33,975 nucleotides of DNA from Bacillota bacterium (GTDB lineage Bacteria > Bacillota > Bacilli > Alicyclobacillales > SLC66): positions 1 through 33,975 of the forward strand of contig JAKADA010000023.1 of assembly GCA_021820975.1 (NCBI GenBank). The letters are read 5' to 3'. The notes below the pieces were generated by a model. That model was not told the DNA's origin. It ran no database searches and saw nothing but the letters and a program-made list of their open reading frames with translations. This document shows, in pieces, positions 15,846-23,260 of the stretch (positions are counted from its first letter, which is position 1; each line of letters opens with the position of its first letter). The position numbers were made by a program, and so were the translations under genes.

Positions 15846-17315
15846 TCACTCTCCCGCTAATCGTGGCAATCGCACTTGAAAACGTGCCCCACCCATCGTT
15901 CCATTATCTGCAATAATTGTGCCATGGTGCTTCTCAATAATCGCGCGCGCAATTGGCAGTCCTAAACCAGTATCGCCTTTCGCTCCATGAAAGAAACGTT
16001 CGAAGACGCATGCCGCATCATCATCTTGAAAACCTTCTCCGTCATCTTCTATCGTGAGATACACAAAATCCTCGTAAGACGAAGCAATAACTACACAACT
16101 TTTAGCATGGCGAATCGCATTTCCAATAATATTGATTAATGCCTGTTCCATCTTTTCCATATCAATATTCAAAAAGAGATCTGTCATCTCCTGCTGCCAC
16201 AAAACCTTAACTTGACATTGCTTCGCCAAAGGCGCAAGCAATTCTATCGTGAGGCGAATAACATTTTGAAATGACGCAGGGGCGAGGTCGTAAATTTCTT
16301 CTAACGTTTCAAGTTTCGATAGATAAATTAATTCATCAACCAGTTTTTTCATTCGAACGCTTTCTTGCACAACAATATCTAAGATTCGTGCTGATTCACT
16401 ACCTGAAAAAACGCCATCTCGCAATCCTTCTGCATACCCGCGAATTGCCATTAAAGGTGTCTTCAATTCATGGGATGCATTTTGCAAAAAACGCTTTTGC
16501 GCTTCATCATACGATTGCAAAGATTGCACCATGTCAGTAAACACCAAAGAGATGTCCTCCCATTCATCTCCTGTATGTACGGTATGTACAGGGGAAAAAT
16601 TACGCTTTTGCACTTGACTCATAGCCTTTTTTAAGATCCCTGCGGGTCGCATAAGCCGCTTCATCATAAATGCGCCAACAAGGATAGTAATCAACGTTGA
16701 AGCTAGGAGTCCTTGCTCTACCGCCAACCCTATTTGTGACGCTATGCGTTGCAAATCGGATACTCTAGCAAACAAAGCGACAACTTTGGTCGCTTTGTGC
16801 TCCACGACAGGTGGATTTTGCATAAAGAGTCTCGGGGGAATATGGGATTGTAATGAATTTATAGGAACTGTCTGGACGTAGGTGAATGGGATAGCGACAA
16901 ACACAAAGATCGGATTCTGTTGTGGGTACAAACCTGTAGCAATTTTGCCGGCCAGTGCCCGTGTGACCACAACTTGAATTTTACTTAACAAATGAAGATC
17001 AGAAGGTACAAAATTATTCCATAAAACCTTACCATCGGATGCAACGACCACATATTCGTGAGGAATGTTTTTCTCTACGATGTGAAGGTCCGGCGGCGGT
17101 ATAATACGCCTCGAATCTTTTTGTGAGGAAATAAGATTGCCATATAACTCATAGCTGTCAATAATACGAGATCCCTCGCGGATGAGACTCGTCTGCGTCG
17201 TTGTAATAACGTAGTTGTGTATACCTTGATTAGTTAAATATCCTGCTAAAATCAACGAGCCAATAGCGATTACCGTATAAACGGACACCACCTTGAGTGT
17301 GATCGATACTTTCAT
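15846..17315 (-). CDS. Sensor histidine kinase (HisKA/HATPase_c), membrane-bound
   Basis: A kinase of 489 residues. There is one membrane helix near residues 8-28, an extracytoplasmic sensor region to about 200, a second helix near 203-223, then HAMP-like linker, HisKA and HATPase domains. The phospho-acceptor is His282 in NASHELKTPL; the ATP-binding boxes are NIIGNAIRHA (N box), IEDDGEGF (G1) and GDTGLGLPIA (G2). The ATG at 17315 has AAGGGTGAG just upstream; a longer reading would overlap the regulator gene. It lies 25 bases after the response regulator, its obvious partner, and four bases before the ytvI-type gene. The signal sensed cannot be read from the sequence. Confidence 0.95.
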   Translation of the reverse strand: MKVSITLKVVSVYTVIAIGSLILAGYLTNQGIHNYVITTTQTSLIREGSRIIDSYELYGNLISSQKDSRRIIPPPDLHIVEKNIPHEYVVVASDGKVLWNNFVPSDLHLLSKIQVVVTRALAGKIATGLYPQQNPIFVFVAIPFTYVQTVPINSLQSHIPPRLFMQNPPVVEHKATKVVALFARVSDLQRIASQIGLAVEQGLLASTLITILVGAFMMKRLMRPAGILKKAMSQVQKRNFSPVHTVHTGDEWEDISLVFTDMVQSLQSYDEAQKRFLQNASHELKTPLMAIRGYAEGLRDGVFSGSESARILDIVVQESVRMKKLVDELIYLSKLETLEEIYDLAPASFQNVIRLTIELLAPLAKQCQVKVLWQQEMTDLFLNIDMEKMEQALINIIGNAIRHAKSCVVIASSYEDFVYLTIEDDGEGFQDDDAACVFERFFHGAKGDTGLGLPIARAIIEKHHGTIIADNGTMGGARFQVRLPRLAGE

Positions 17316-17340
17316 CGTCTCACCCTTCTCTCGTGCGGCA

Positions 17341-18039
17341 TCATCCCTGTTCAAGTTTATACCCATAGCCCCACACAGTCACGATTTCTGCATGAGATGC
17401 CTTCGAACTCAGCTTTTTGCGTAATCGCTTCACTAAATCGTCGATAGCTCGTTCATCACCGATAAAGTCATATCCCCATACTTGTGTGAGCAATTGTTCC
17501 CTTGTAAAGGCTCTTCCTTTATGTCTTATAAAGTAGGCTAAAAGTTCAAATTCCTTTGCTGTTAATACAAGATCTTCTTCGTTACACAAAATGCGCCGCT
17601 CATCATCATGCAAAATAAGATCAGCACATATAGGGTAGGCTATATGTATGGGAACAGTAGGCACTGATGGGCGCAAACGCCGAAATACTGTACGTATGCG
17701 TGCCACAAGTTCACGTGGTGAAAAAGGTTTTGAGAGATAATCATCAGAACCTAATTCCAGCCCTAAGATACGGTCCACTTCTTCATCACGAGCAGAAACC
17801 ATAATGATTGGGATATCACTTCGTCCTCGAATCCACTTGCATACATCATAACCACTGACACCAGGTAGCATGATGTCAAGAATCACCATGTCAGGCATGG
17901 CTTCTTGCATACGAGCAAGCGCTGTCTCACCATCTTTAAAACTAAAAACATCGAACCCTTCACGTTCTAGATAACGCTCCACGATAGTCCTTACACTTTC
18001 CTCATCATCGATGACAAAGATAGTGCGCATCGACTCCAT
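17341..18039 (-). CDS. OmpR/PhoB-family response regulator
   Basis: The protein has 232 residues: an N-terminal receiver domain with the acidic pair Asp11/Asp12, phospho-acceptor Asp55 (VILDIMLPG) and switch Lys104 (SKPFSPREL), followed by a winged-helix DNA-binding domain (about 135-230, LTAKEFELLAYFIRH and AIDDLVKRLRKKL). All key residues are intact. The ATG at 18039 follows a GGTGAT site; a second ATG three codons later is possible. It precedes the sensor kinase by 25 bases, forming a two-component system. The operon also includes upstream mutY and a selenoprotein candidate, so the signal could be redox or envelope related, but that is only inference. Confidence 0.96.
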   Translation of the reverse strand: MESMRTIFVIDDEESVRTIVERYLEREGFDVFSFKDGETALARMQEAMPDMVILDIMLPGVSGYDVCKWIRGRSDIPIIMVSARDEEVDRILGLELGSDDYLSKPFSPRELVARIRTVFRRLRPSVPTVPIHIAYPICADLILHDDERRILCNEEDLVLTAKEFELLAYFIRHKGRAFTREQLLTQVWGYDFIGDERAIDDLVKRLRKKLSSKASHAEIVTVWGYGYKLEQG

Positions 18040-18072
18040 GAATCATCACCATTCTTTCCTTACAACGTAGGT

Positions 18073-18249
18073 CTATCGACGCAAGATTCTACCTCGTGCA
18101 ATAAAACCACCACCTGCTGCCAAAAGTGCAATGACAAAAAGAAGTAAGGCAAGTCCCAAATTACTCTCCATCATAAGAGCTCCTATACCCAACATGACAA
18201 TAACAAACACAGATAGAAAAAAGAACATAATCTTATGACGTTTCGTCAC
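18073..18249 (-). CDS. Small membrane protein, YlaF/DUF5325-like
   Basis: A 58-residue protein with two membrane helices (about 8-26 and 31-50), a basic N-terminus (MTKRHKIMFF) and a basic C-terminal tail (ARGRILRR). The GTG at 18249 is preceded by AAAGGG at about eleven bases. The overall pattern, with a glycine-rich end to helix 2 (ALLAAGGGFIARGR), resembles Bacillus YlaF (DUF5325), whose function is not known; the match is from memory. It sits 15 bases after the GntR gene and 33 before the response regulator, so it belongs to this operon. It is short enough to be missed by automated annotation. Confidence 0.72.
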   Translation of the reverse strand: MTKRHKIMFFFLSVFVIVMLGIGALMMESNLGLALLLFVIALLAAGGGFIARGRILRR

Positions 18250-18264
18250 CGTATCAGCATCCCT

Positions 18265-18975
18265 TTACTCATGATCAGGCATATCGCGCAGAAATTGCGC
18301 AAAGTCCAATAATTGTTGCCTATACAAAACAATTTGCCGCTCGGCTCCTGTCGAGTTCCTCAAACAAACACTATCATACAAAGTTCGATGCATTGCTACC
18401 AATACTTGTGAAAAATCTGATTCTTTTGCCAGTAAATGATACACACTGACAAGAGGTTGGTACAAAACCCGTAAAAGGTTAGCAGCAATCACATTGCCCG
18501 ATGCATCTGCCAAAGCCAAATGAAAAGCACGCTCTGCTTCTGTGAGTATGGCACTATCGGGATATCCTGTTTCCATAGCAAACAAAGCCTCAGCGAGTTT
18601 TGCGCAATGCGCTTCTGTTCGCCTTAGTGCAGCTGCCGGAGCAAGCCCTGACTCCAACCACAAAGCAATTTCAAGAAGCCCTTTAACGTCGGATGTCCCT
18701 ACAAGTAGTGCCGCGTGCATAGGACGTAAAATGGTCTCGGGGGAAAACAAACGGACATACGTTCCATCACCTTGGCGTAACTCAAGTAATCCCGATCCGA
18801 TCAGCAAACTACATGCTTCACGTATCACGGTCCGAGAAACTTGAAAAAGCGCGGCGAGTTCGGCTAAAGTCGGCAAACGCTGACCCGGCAACCACTCGCC
18901 GCGCATGACGGCAGCCTCAATTTGTGCCGCTACCTCAAGGTATAGTGTCTTTCCTGTGCTAGGCACTCTTCCCAT
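18265..18975 (-). CDS. GntR-family (FadR/FCD-type) transcriptional regulator
   Basis: This 236-residue regulator has an N-terminal winged helix-turn-helix (about 8-72: LYLEVAAQIEAAVMRGEWLPGQRLPTL, then LAALFQVSRTVIREA) and a helical FCD ligand-binding domain (about 95-225), with the AERAFHLALADASGN motif and a later MHRTLYD histidine that form the usual metal-linked effector site. FadR-type members mostly respond to organic acids or sugar acids. The ATG at 18975 has a GGATGG nine bases upstream. It lies 31 bases after the selenoprotein-like gene and 15 before a small membrane protein gene, within a seven-gene run. No obvious catabolic target lies adjacent. Confidence 0.93.
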   Translation of the reverse strand: MGRVPSTGKTLYLEVAAQIEAAVMRGEWLPGQRLPTLAELAALFQVSRTVIREACSLLIGSGLLELRQGDGTYVRLFSPETILRPMHAALLVGTSDVKGLLEIALWLESGLAPAAALRRTEAHCAKLAEALFAMETGYPDSAILTEAERAFHLALADASGNVIAANLLRVLYQPLVSVYHLLAKESDFSQVLVAMHRTLYDSVCLRNSTGAERQIVLYRQQLLDFAQFLRDMPDHE

Positions 18976-19006
18976 AACTTAATCCATCCACTCTATCTAT
19001 CTTACA

Positions 19007-19300
19007 TCAACAACAATCTGAATCCAACTCAGGACCTGTGACATGAAAACTATCATAGGTTTCATTGTAGTGAATAGAGACTTGCCCTTGTACAACTTGC
19101 AAAGTAAATGGATCAAAAATTAGCGGAACATCCTGTACTGTAAATACTCGGTCACGCGCAGATTGCTCATCCAGAGCAATGGTAAAACGAACTCCACCTC
19201 ACCCAGGCGATGCTACAATACGAATTCGCAACTTTTCATCCTGTTCTTGTTTGAGGATCTCTGCGAGACGCACCGCACCTGGCTGATCCATTTCTATCAT
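19007..19300 (-). CDS. HesB/IscA-like selenoprotein read through an in-frame TGA (CC/Se-motif type)
   Basis: Reading through one TGA (19199-19201) gives a 97-residue protein with Sec at residue 34. It has the IscA/HesB pattern: LRIRIVASPG-U-GGVRFTIALDE, then RVF, PLIFDP, VVQGQVSIHY, and a C-terminal DSDCC. The TGA falls where E. coli IscA has its first Fe-S ligand (Cys35), and the terminal Cys pair matches IscA's C-terminal CGC. A SECIS-like hairpin lies downstream (19162-19180). From memory this resembles families annotated as HesB-like or CC/Se-motif selenoproteins. The ATG at 19300 is chosen with GGTGG eight bases upstream; a GTG at 19312 (GGGAGG upstream) would add four residues. It starts about 27 bases after the mutY stop. 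It probably binds metal or does thiol/selenol redox chemistry. The alternative is a nonsense-mutated pseudogene. Confidence 0.85.
19162..19180 (-). promoter_or_regulatory. Candidate bacterial SECIS element
   Basis: On the minus strand ATTGCTC-TGGAT-GAGCAAT forms a perfect 7-bp stem with a five-base loop. The loop begins 25 bases after the in-frame TGA, and its second base is G. Both fit the published bacterial SECIS pattern as I recall it: apical loop about 16-37 bases from UGA, with a G in the first two loop positions. It would recruit SelB to insert selenocysteine. Confidence 0.75.
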
Positions 19301-19327
19301 CAAGTCTTCCACCGATTACCATCCTCC

Positions 19328-20404
19328 CTAAAAGCTTATGAACTCTTGCATCATTCTATTAAATATCGTGCCAAATGTCATGGAACTACGCTCATTTGGT
19401 GACACGAATCGACAATCACTCGCACATTCATCTGATGACACACAGATTTCATGCAATTGCATATGCCATTTCACATGTGAAAACGCATGCTCATATTCTC
19501 CTAAATATACTACAGGACGGTCTATCTTAATTGAAAAAGCCATCATAGCATCATGATAAATGGACTCTTCATCCACTATAGAAGTTCCTTCACATGGAAG
19601 ATTTGGCAATTCCCACATTCTACCTAATAGTCCCTTCTTTGGACGTTGCCGCACTAAGATGCGATCGTCATTGTGAATCAAAAAAGCGTGATAAAACAAA
19701 GTGGGCGTTGCCTTTTTGGGCTTTTTCACAGGGTACCGATCCTGCGTGGCAGATACGTTTGCACAACACATGGCATGAATCGGACAAGACTCGCATTTAG
19801 GTCTTGATCGCGTACATATAGTTGCACCAAGATCCATAACAGCCTGATTGAATTGCCCTGCGTAACCAGGCGGTAGTATCTCCTGAACCATTTTTGTAAC
19901 AATGCGTTTAGCATTTGCCGATGCAACATCTTCGTTTACACAGTATACCCGTGAAAAAACGCGCATGGCATTACCATCTACTGCTACTGTATCCTTACCA
20001 TACGCGATCGAAAGAACCGCTCCCGCCGTATAGTCTCCCACTCCAGGTAACAAACGAAACGATGTAAATTCCGAAGGAACACTACCGCCGTACGTTTCAT
20101 CTACTTCACGAACAGCTTCATGAAGCCTTCGAACCCGTGAGTAATACCCCAAACCTTCCCAATATTTGACCACTTCGTCATCTGTAGCCTGCGACAAGCT
20201 ATGAATATCGGGAAAGCGAGTAATAAAACGCTTAAAATAAGGAATTACCGTTTCTACCCTTGTTTGCTGTAACATGACTTCAGATACCCAAATTTTATAG
20301 GGATCTGTTGTCTCCCGCCAAGGAAGTTGTCGACTTTTTGCAGCGTAATATTGTAGCAAAGCTTGTGCTATCTCGTGCAATAACTCACCATCCCACGTGA
20401 TCAT
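19328..20404 (-). CDS. mutY: A/G-specific adenine glycosylase MutY
   Basis: This 358-residue repair enzyme removes adenine paired with 8-oxoguanine. The catalytic Glu42 lies in SEVMLQQTRV, the helix-hairpin-helix is LPGVGDYTAGAV, and Asp143 lies in AVDGNAMRV. The 4Fe-4S ligands are Cys197, 204, 207 and 213 in the C-x6-C-x2-C-x5-C arrangement. The C-terminal third is a NUDIX-like domain that recognises 8-oxoG, with PKKGLLGRMWELPNLP. The ATG at 20404 follows GAGG closely; an upstream in-frame codon would run through the inverted repeat. It heads the seven-gene run and is followed at once by the selenoprotein-like gene. Identification is firm. Confidence 0.96.
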   Translation of the reverse strand: MITWDGELLHEIAQALLQYYAAKSRQLPWRETTDPYKIWVSEVMLQQTRVETVIPYFKRFITRFPDIHSLSQATDDEVVKYWEGLGYYSRVRRLHEAVREVDETYGGSVPSEFTSFRLLPGVGDYTAGAVLSIAYGKDTVAVDGNAMRVFSRVYCVNEDVASANAKRIVTKMVQEILPPGYAGQFNQAVMDLGATICTRSRPKCESCPIHAMCCANVSATQDRYPVKKPKKATPTLFYHAFLIHNDDRILVRQRPKKGLLGRMWELPNLPCEGTSIVDEESIYHDAMMAFSIKIDRPVVYLGEYEHAFSHVKWHMQLHEICVSSDECASDCRFVSPNERSSMTFGTIFNRMMQEFISF

Positions 20405-20415
20405 TTGCCTCACTC

Positions 20416-20464
20416 TTGCAAGTTTACCATAGCAAACTTGCAATGGAATACATCGGCGTATTCC
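20416..20464. promoter_or_regulatory. Two adjacent perfect inverted repeats between mutY and a divergent small gene
   Basis: The first is TTGCAAGTTT-ACCATAGC-AAACTTGCAA (20416-20443), a perfect 10-bp repeat with an 8-base spacer. The second is GGAATAC-ATCGGC-GTATTCC (20445-20464), a perfect 7-bp repeat with a 6-base spacer. The first lies 12 bases upstream of the mutY start. Two operators for dimeric repressors, or RNA hairpins in the mutY leader, would both fit. Confidence 0.5.
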
Positions 20465-20520
20465 TTAGTGCATTGAACATCAACGGTCTGCACACGTTAG
20501 TAGCGGAGGTGGTGCAAGCC

Positions 20521-20715
20521 ATGTGGGACATCATTGAAGGAATGCGCAGACCCGCTCATAAACAGTCAAGGATGAATGTCATTCCCGTCATGCTACTTGG
20601 TGCAGGACTTGGAATCGCAACTTGGGAAGTTGTCAAGCGCCGGACCAACAATGGTTCTTTCAGCGCTTCCGAACTTATGGAAAAGGTCAGTGATGCTGTA
20701 AATATGGATTCTTGA
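20521..20715 (+). CDS. Small hypothetical protein with one membrane helix
   Basis: A 64-residue protein. A positively charged N-terminal stretch (GMRRPAHKQSR) is followed by one hydrophobic segment (about 19-33, NVIPVMLLGAGLGIATW) and a polar C-terminal half. GGAGGTGG lies eight bases before the ATG at 20521, which is why I choose it over longer in-frame readings that start inside the inverted repeats. A clean terminator follows the stop, so it is a single-gene transcript. I do not recognise a family. It resembles the small glycine-rich membrane-anchored proteins common in Bacillales, and no function can be proposed. Confidence 0.65.
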   Translation: MWDIIEGMRRPAHKQSRMNVIPVMLLGAGLGIATWEVVKRRTNNGSFSASELMEKVSDAVNMDS

Positions 20716-20740
20716 GGGCCGTTGTACGGCCCTCTTTTCC
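20714..20740 (+). terminator. Rho-independent terminator after the small protein gene
   Basis: GAGGGCCGT-TGT-ACGGCCCTC is a perfect 9-bp GC-rich stem with a three-base loop, followed by TTTTCC. It overlaps the stop codon of the small gene and isolates it from the GntR/efflux operon. Confidence 0.88.
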
Positions 20741-20742
20741 TA

Positions 20743-20795
20743 TTGACATCATAGAAAATTACGGCATACACTATAGACATCATAATGTCATGACA
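20743..20795 (+). promoter_or_regulatory. Sigma-A promoter and overlapping palindromes before the GntR/efflux operon
   Basis: TTGACA (20743-20748) and TACACT (20767-20772) are separated by 18 bases, a good vegetative promoter. GACATCATA occurs twice (20745 and 20776). The second copy is half of GACAT-CATA-ATGTC (20776-20789), next to the perfect palindrome TGTCATGACA (20786-20795). These are natural operator candidates for the GntR protein encoded just downstream. Confidence 0.6.
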
Positions 20796-20820
20796 ATACG
20801 ATAGGCGATAAGGATGATTC

Positions 20821-21546
20821 ATGTTGTTGCGAACTGGATATCCACTCTATCTACAAATCAAAGCCATCCTGCTTGACAATATCAATTCAGGTGCCTTCCC
20901 TCCTGGCACGATGATACCGACTGAGCAGGAATTAATGGCGATACATGGTGTCTCTCGAACAACGGTGCGGCAAGCTATTTCGGACCTCGTTGTAGTCGGC
21001 AAATTAATTCGTCATGCCGGGCGTGGAACGTTTGTTGCAAAACAAGAACAAATCATCACCTCATCACCGCTGTATGGGTTTGCTGAAGAATTGGAGCAAA
21101 GCGGAAGAGCAATTGCACTTGAACATAGTATCTCCATGGTGCAAGCGGATTTTCGCGTCGCCACGCACTTACAAGTACCTCTCGATAGTAACGTTGTATT
21201 AATTGCAAGAACAGCTAAAGCCGATCTTCACCCTGTTTTTTACGATGAGTCCTACCTCCCCGAAACGCTAGCAGGGCTATTTAAGGATACCGTAGATAAA
21301 CCACCTTATATTTATTCCATGTTAGAAGCTCATGGCATTGTTATTGCCTCTGGTGCACAGTCCATCAGTGCCGAGATTGCCAATGAAGCGTATGCCGCAT
21401 TACTGCGTTGCGCTCCATCAAGCCCGCTTCTTGTGATTGAACGAACCACACAAGATGTGACGGGCAAACCAGTCGAATATTCCATTGCCAGATATCGTTC
21501 AGACTTATATCAATATAAAGTTCGATTACAACGAACTGCACCTTAG
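20821..21546 (+). CDS. GntR-family (HutC/UTRA-type) transcriptional regulator
   Basis: The 241-residue regulator carries an N-terminal GntR winged helix (about 7-75: PLYLQIKAILLDNINSGAFPPGTMIPTE, then MAIHGVSRTTVRQAISDL, and GRGTFVA in the wing), followed by a UTRA effector domain (about 95-235) with SSPLYGF and the C-terminal VEYSIARYRSDLYQYKV signature. AAGGATG lies just before the ATG. It is followed 12 bases later by a DHA2-type efflux transporter, which it probably represses together with itself through the palindromes upstream. UTRA domains usually bind sugars, amino acids or similar small molecules; the true inducer is unknown. Confidence 0.94.
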   Translation: MLLRTGYPLYLQIKAILLDNINSGAFPPGTMIPTEQELMAIHGVSRTTVRQAISDLVVVGKLIRHAGRGTFVAKQEQIITSSPLYGFAEELEQSGRAIALEHSISMVQADFRVATHLQVPLDSNVVLIARTAKADLHPVFYDESYLPETLAGLFKDTVDKPPYIYSMLEAHGIVIASGAQSISAEIANEAYAALLRCAPSSPLLVIERTTQDVTGKPVEYSIARYRSDLYQYKVRLQRTAP

Positions 21547-21558
21547 GAGGCCGTTTTT

Positions 21559-23034
21559 GTGCATACATCGGATCCCTTGACAGACATCGTTCAACCTAGA
21601 TTGTCACTTCCCCTTCGCAAAATTACAGCAAGACCTAATTATCATTGGTTTGTTGTTGGTACAGTATGTATTGGTGCCTTTATGGCAGCACTTGATGGCA
21701 GCATTATTACGGTCGCTTTGCCGTCCATTGGGCGACAATTTCACGTGAGTTTTAGCGCTACGGCATGGGTTGCTCTAAGTTACTTACTTACATTGACTGC
21801 GTTGTTGGCCGTCTTTGGCCGTATCGCAGATATCGTGGGGCGGCGTCCACTCTATACGATTGGTTTTTCTGTTTTTATTGTAGGTTCGGCAATTTGCGGT
21901 GCCTCACCCAACATTACCGTTCTTATCCTAGCGCGTATTTTGCAGGCGATTGGCGCTGTGATGCTACAGGCCAATAGTGTTGCTATTATTACAGCTGCCG
22001 TGCCAAGCAAAGTTAGAGGTAAAGCGATCGGTATTCAAGGCTCTGCTTTAGCAGTTGGTTTATCCCTTGGCCCGGCAATTGGCGGCTTGCTCATCGCAGG
22101 GTTTGGCTGGCGGGCCATTTTCTATGTTAATGTCCCTGTCGGAATCATCGGGACGACGATGGCTGCTCTCATTTTGCCAAAAGATCAAATAAAAGATGAA
22201 GCAGCCAAAGAACAGCATTTTGATTATCTCGGTGCACTATTACTTAGCATTGCATTAGTCGCTGTATTACTTGGTTTAAATCAAGGTAACGAGAAAGGTT
22301 GGGCTTCGCTTTTTATCCTTTCCTGTTTCTTTATATTCGTTGTATTCGTAGGGGCTTTTTTATGGCAAGAAAACCGTCATAAAGCACCTTTGATTGATTT
22401 GAAACTATTTAAAATCAGTCAAATTACTTGGGGGAATATTACAGGCGCCATTTCCTATGCACTCATGTATGGTGTACTGTTCATCATCCCTTATTTTTAT
22501 GAAGATGTGCTCAAAAAGCCATCATCTGTATCAGGGCTTCTCACCACACCACTTCCTATTGGCATGATGCTTTTAGCTCCTATCGCAGGACGTATAGCTG
22601 ATCGCTTAGGTTCTAAATTGCCTACCATCATCGGTATGGCGCTATCGACACTTGGCGTTATCGCACTCACGTTTATTACCGCAACGACCTCATTTTTCTA
22701 TATTACTTTCGCTTTACTATTTATCGGAATTGGGATGGGGATTTTTACACCTCCCAACAACAGTACGGTCATGGGCAGTACCCCCAAAAACCGTCTTGGC
22801 GTTTCTTCCGGAGTACTCAATATGGCTCGATCGCTTGGGCAGGGCTTCGGGATTGCCTATTCCTTTGCGATCTTTCAAGGAGTCATTCAGTCCTTTGGGT
22901 ATAATTCCTTACATGCGCCGGACGCTACACTGCTCGATGGTTTTCACTTCACCTTTATCGGAGTCACTATCTTAGGTATTGTCGCCATTGCTATTTCTCT
23001 TTTGAGAGGTAACGTAGAAAAAGCGAAAGGATAA
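21559..23034 (+). CDS. MFS multidrug efflux transporter, DHA2 (EmrB/QacA) family
   Basis: This 491-residue inner-membrane protein has about 14 predicted helices, the drug:H+ antiporter-2 layout. Motifs include LDGSIITVALPSIGRQF in helix 1 (the LD..IVNVALP signature), GRIADIVGRRP in the loop between helices 2 and 3, and LGPAIGGLLIAGFGWRAIFYVNVP (antiporter motif C). A PPNNSTVMGSTPKNRLGVSSG stretch lies in the second half, as in EmrB-like pumps. The GTG at 21559 has AGGAGG nine bases upstream. It is co-transcribed with the UTRA regulator upstream and ends at a bidirectional hairpin. Substrate is unknown. Confidence 0.95.
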   Translation: MHTSDPLTDIVQPRLSLPLRKITARPNYHWFVVGTVCIGAFMAALDGSIITVALPSIGRQFHVSFSATAWVALSYLLTLTALLAVFGRIADIVGRRPLYTIGFSVFIVGSAICGASPNITVLILARILQAIGAVMLQANSVAIITAAVPSKVRGKAIGIQGSALAVGLSLGPAIGGLLIAGFGWRAIFYVNVPVGIIGTTMAALILPKDQIKDEAAKEQHFDYLGALLLSIALVAVLLGLNQGNEKGWASLFILSCFFIFVVFVGAFLWQENRHKAPLIDLKLFKISQITWGNITGAISYALMYGVLFIIPYFYEDVLKKPSSVSGLLTTPLPIGMMLLAPIAGRIADRLGSKLPTIIGMALSTLGVIALTFITATTSFFYITFALLFIGIGMGIFTPPNNSTVMGSTPKNRLGVSSGVLNMARSLGQGFGIAYSFAIFQGVIQSFGYNSLHAPDATLLDGFHFTFIGVTILGIVAIAISLLRGNVEKAKG

Positions 23035-23056
23035 TATCCCTTCGCTTTTTTTCTAC
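23014..23056. terminator. Terminator hairpin after the MFS gene
   Basis: GTAGAAAAAGCGAAAGG pairs with the CCCTTCGC-T(7)-CTAC arm around ATAATAT, with an A-C mismatch and uneven T/A runs. It overlaps the end of the MFS gene and ends in a T-run on the plus strand and an A-derived T-run on the minus strand. It can therefore stop transcripts from both sides. Confidence 0.75.
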
Positions 23057-23065
23057 CGTAACCGA

Positions 23066-23260
23066 TCAGCCTTTTAATGAGCTAAAGAAAATATACCCAA
23101 CGAGCGGAAGCGCTAAAAATACATAAATGCGCAATGACCACATCAAGATAAGGAGACCAGGACCTAGAGCTTTTCGCCCTAGACGAGTGCGCCGGGATTT
23201 CGAGAGCTGACCGGGTTCCAGAATACCTTGCAATGGCTCTTCAGGAGACATCACACTCAC
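23066..23260 (-). CDS. Small hypothetical protein with a C-terminal membrane helix
   Basis: A 64-residue protein: an acidic N-terminus (SPEEPLQGILEPGQL), a basic middle (KSRRTRLGRKALGPG) and a single long hydrophobic stretch at the C-terminus (about 35-60) before a short SSLKG tail. The GTG at 23260 lies six bases after GAGGTG; the ATG three codons on (23251) is the alternative. It is bounded by the MFS terminator on one side and a repeat-rich 206-base gap on the other, so it is transcribed alone. I do not recognise a family. The topology suggests a tail-anchored membrane protein with a cytosolic basic domain. Confidence 0.6.
   Translation of the reverse strand: MSVMSPEEPLQGILEPGQLSKSRRTRLGRKALGPGLLILMWSLRIYVFLALPLVGYIFFSSLKG

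Noticed and set aside
19163-19402. A 79-codon plus-strand open frame over the selenoprotein region
   Set aside because: The minus-strand reading shows a coherent IscA/HesB pattern; the plus frame has none and crosses into antisense mutY.
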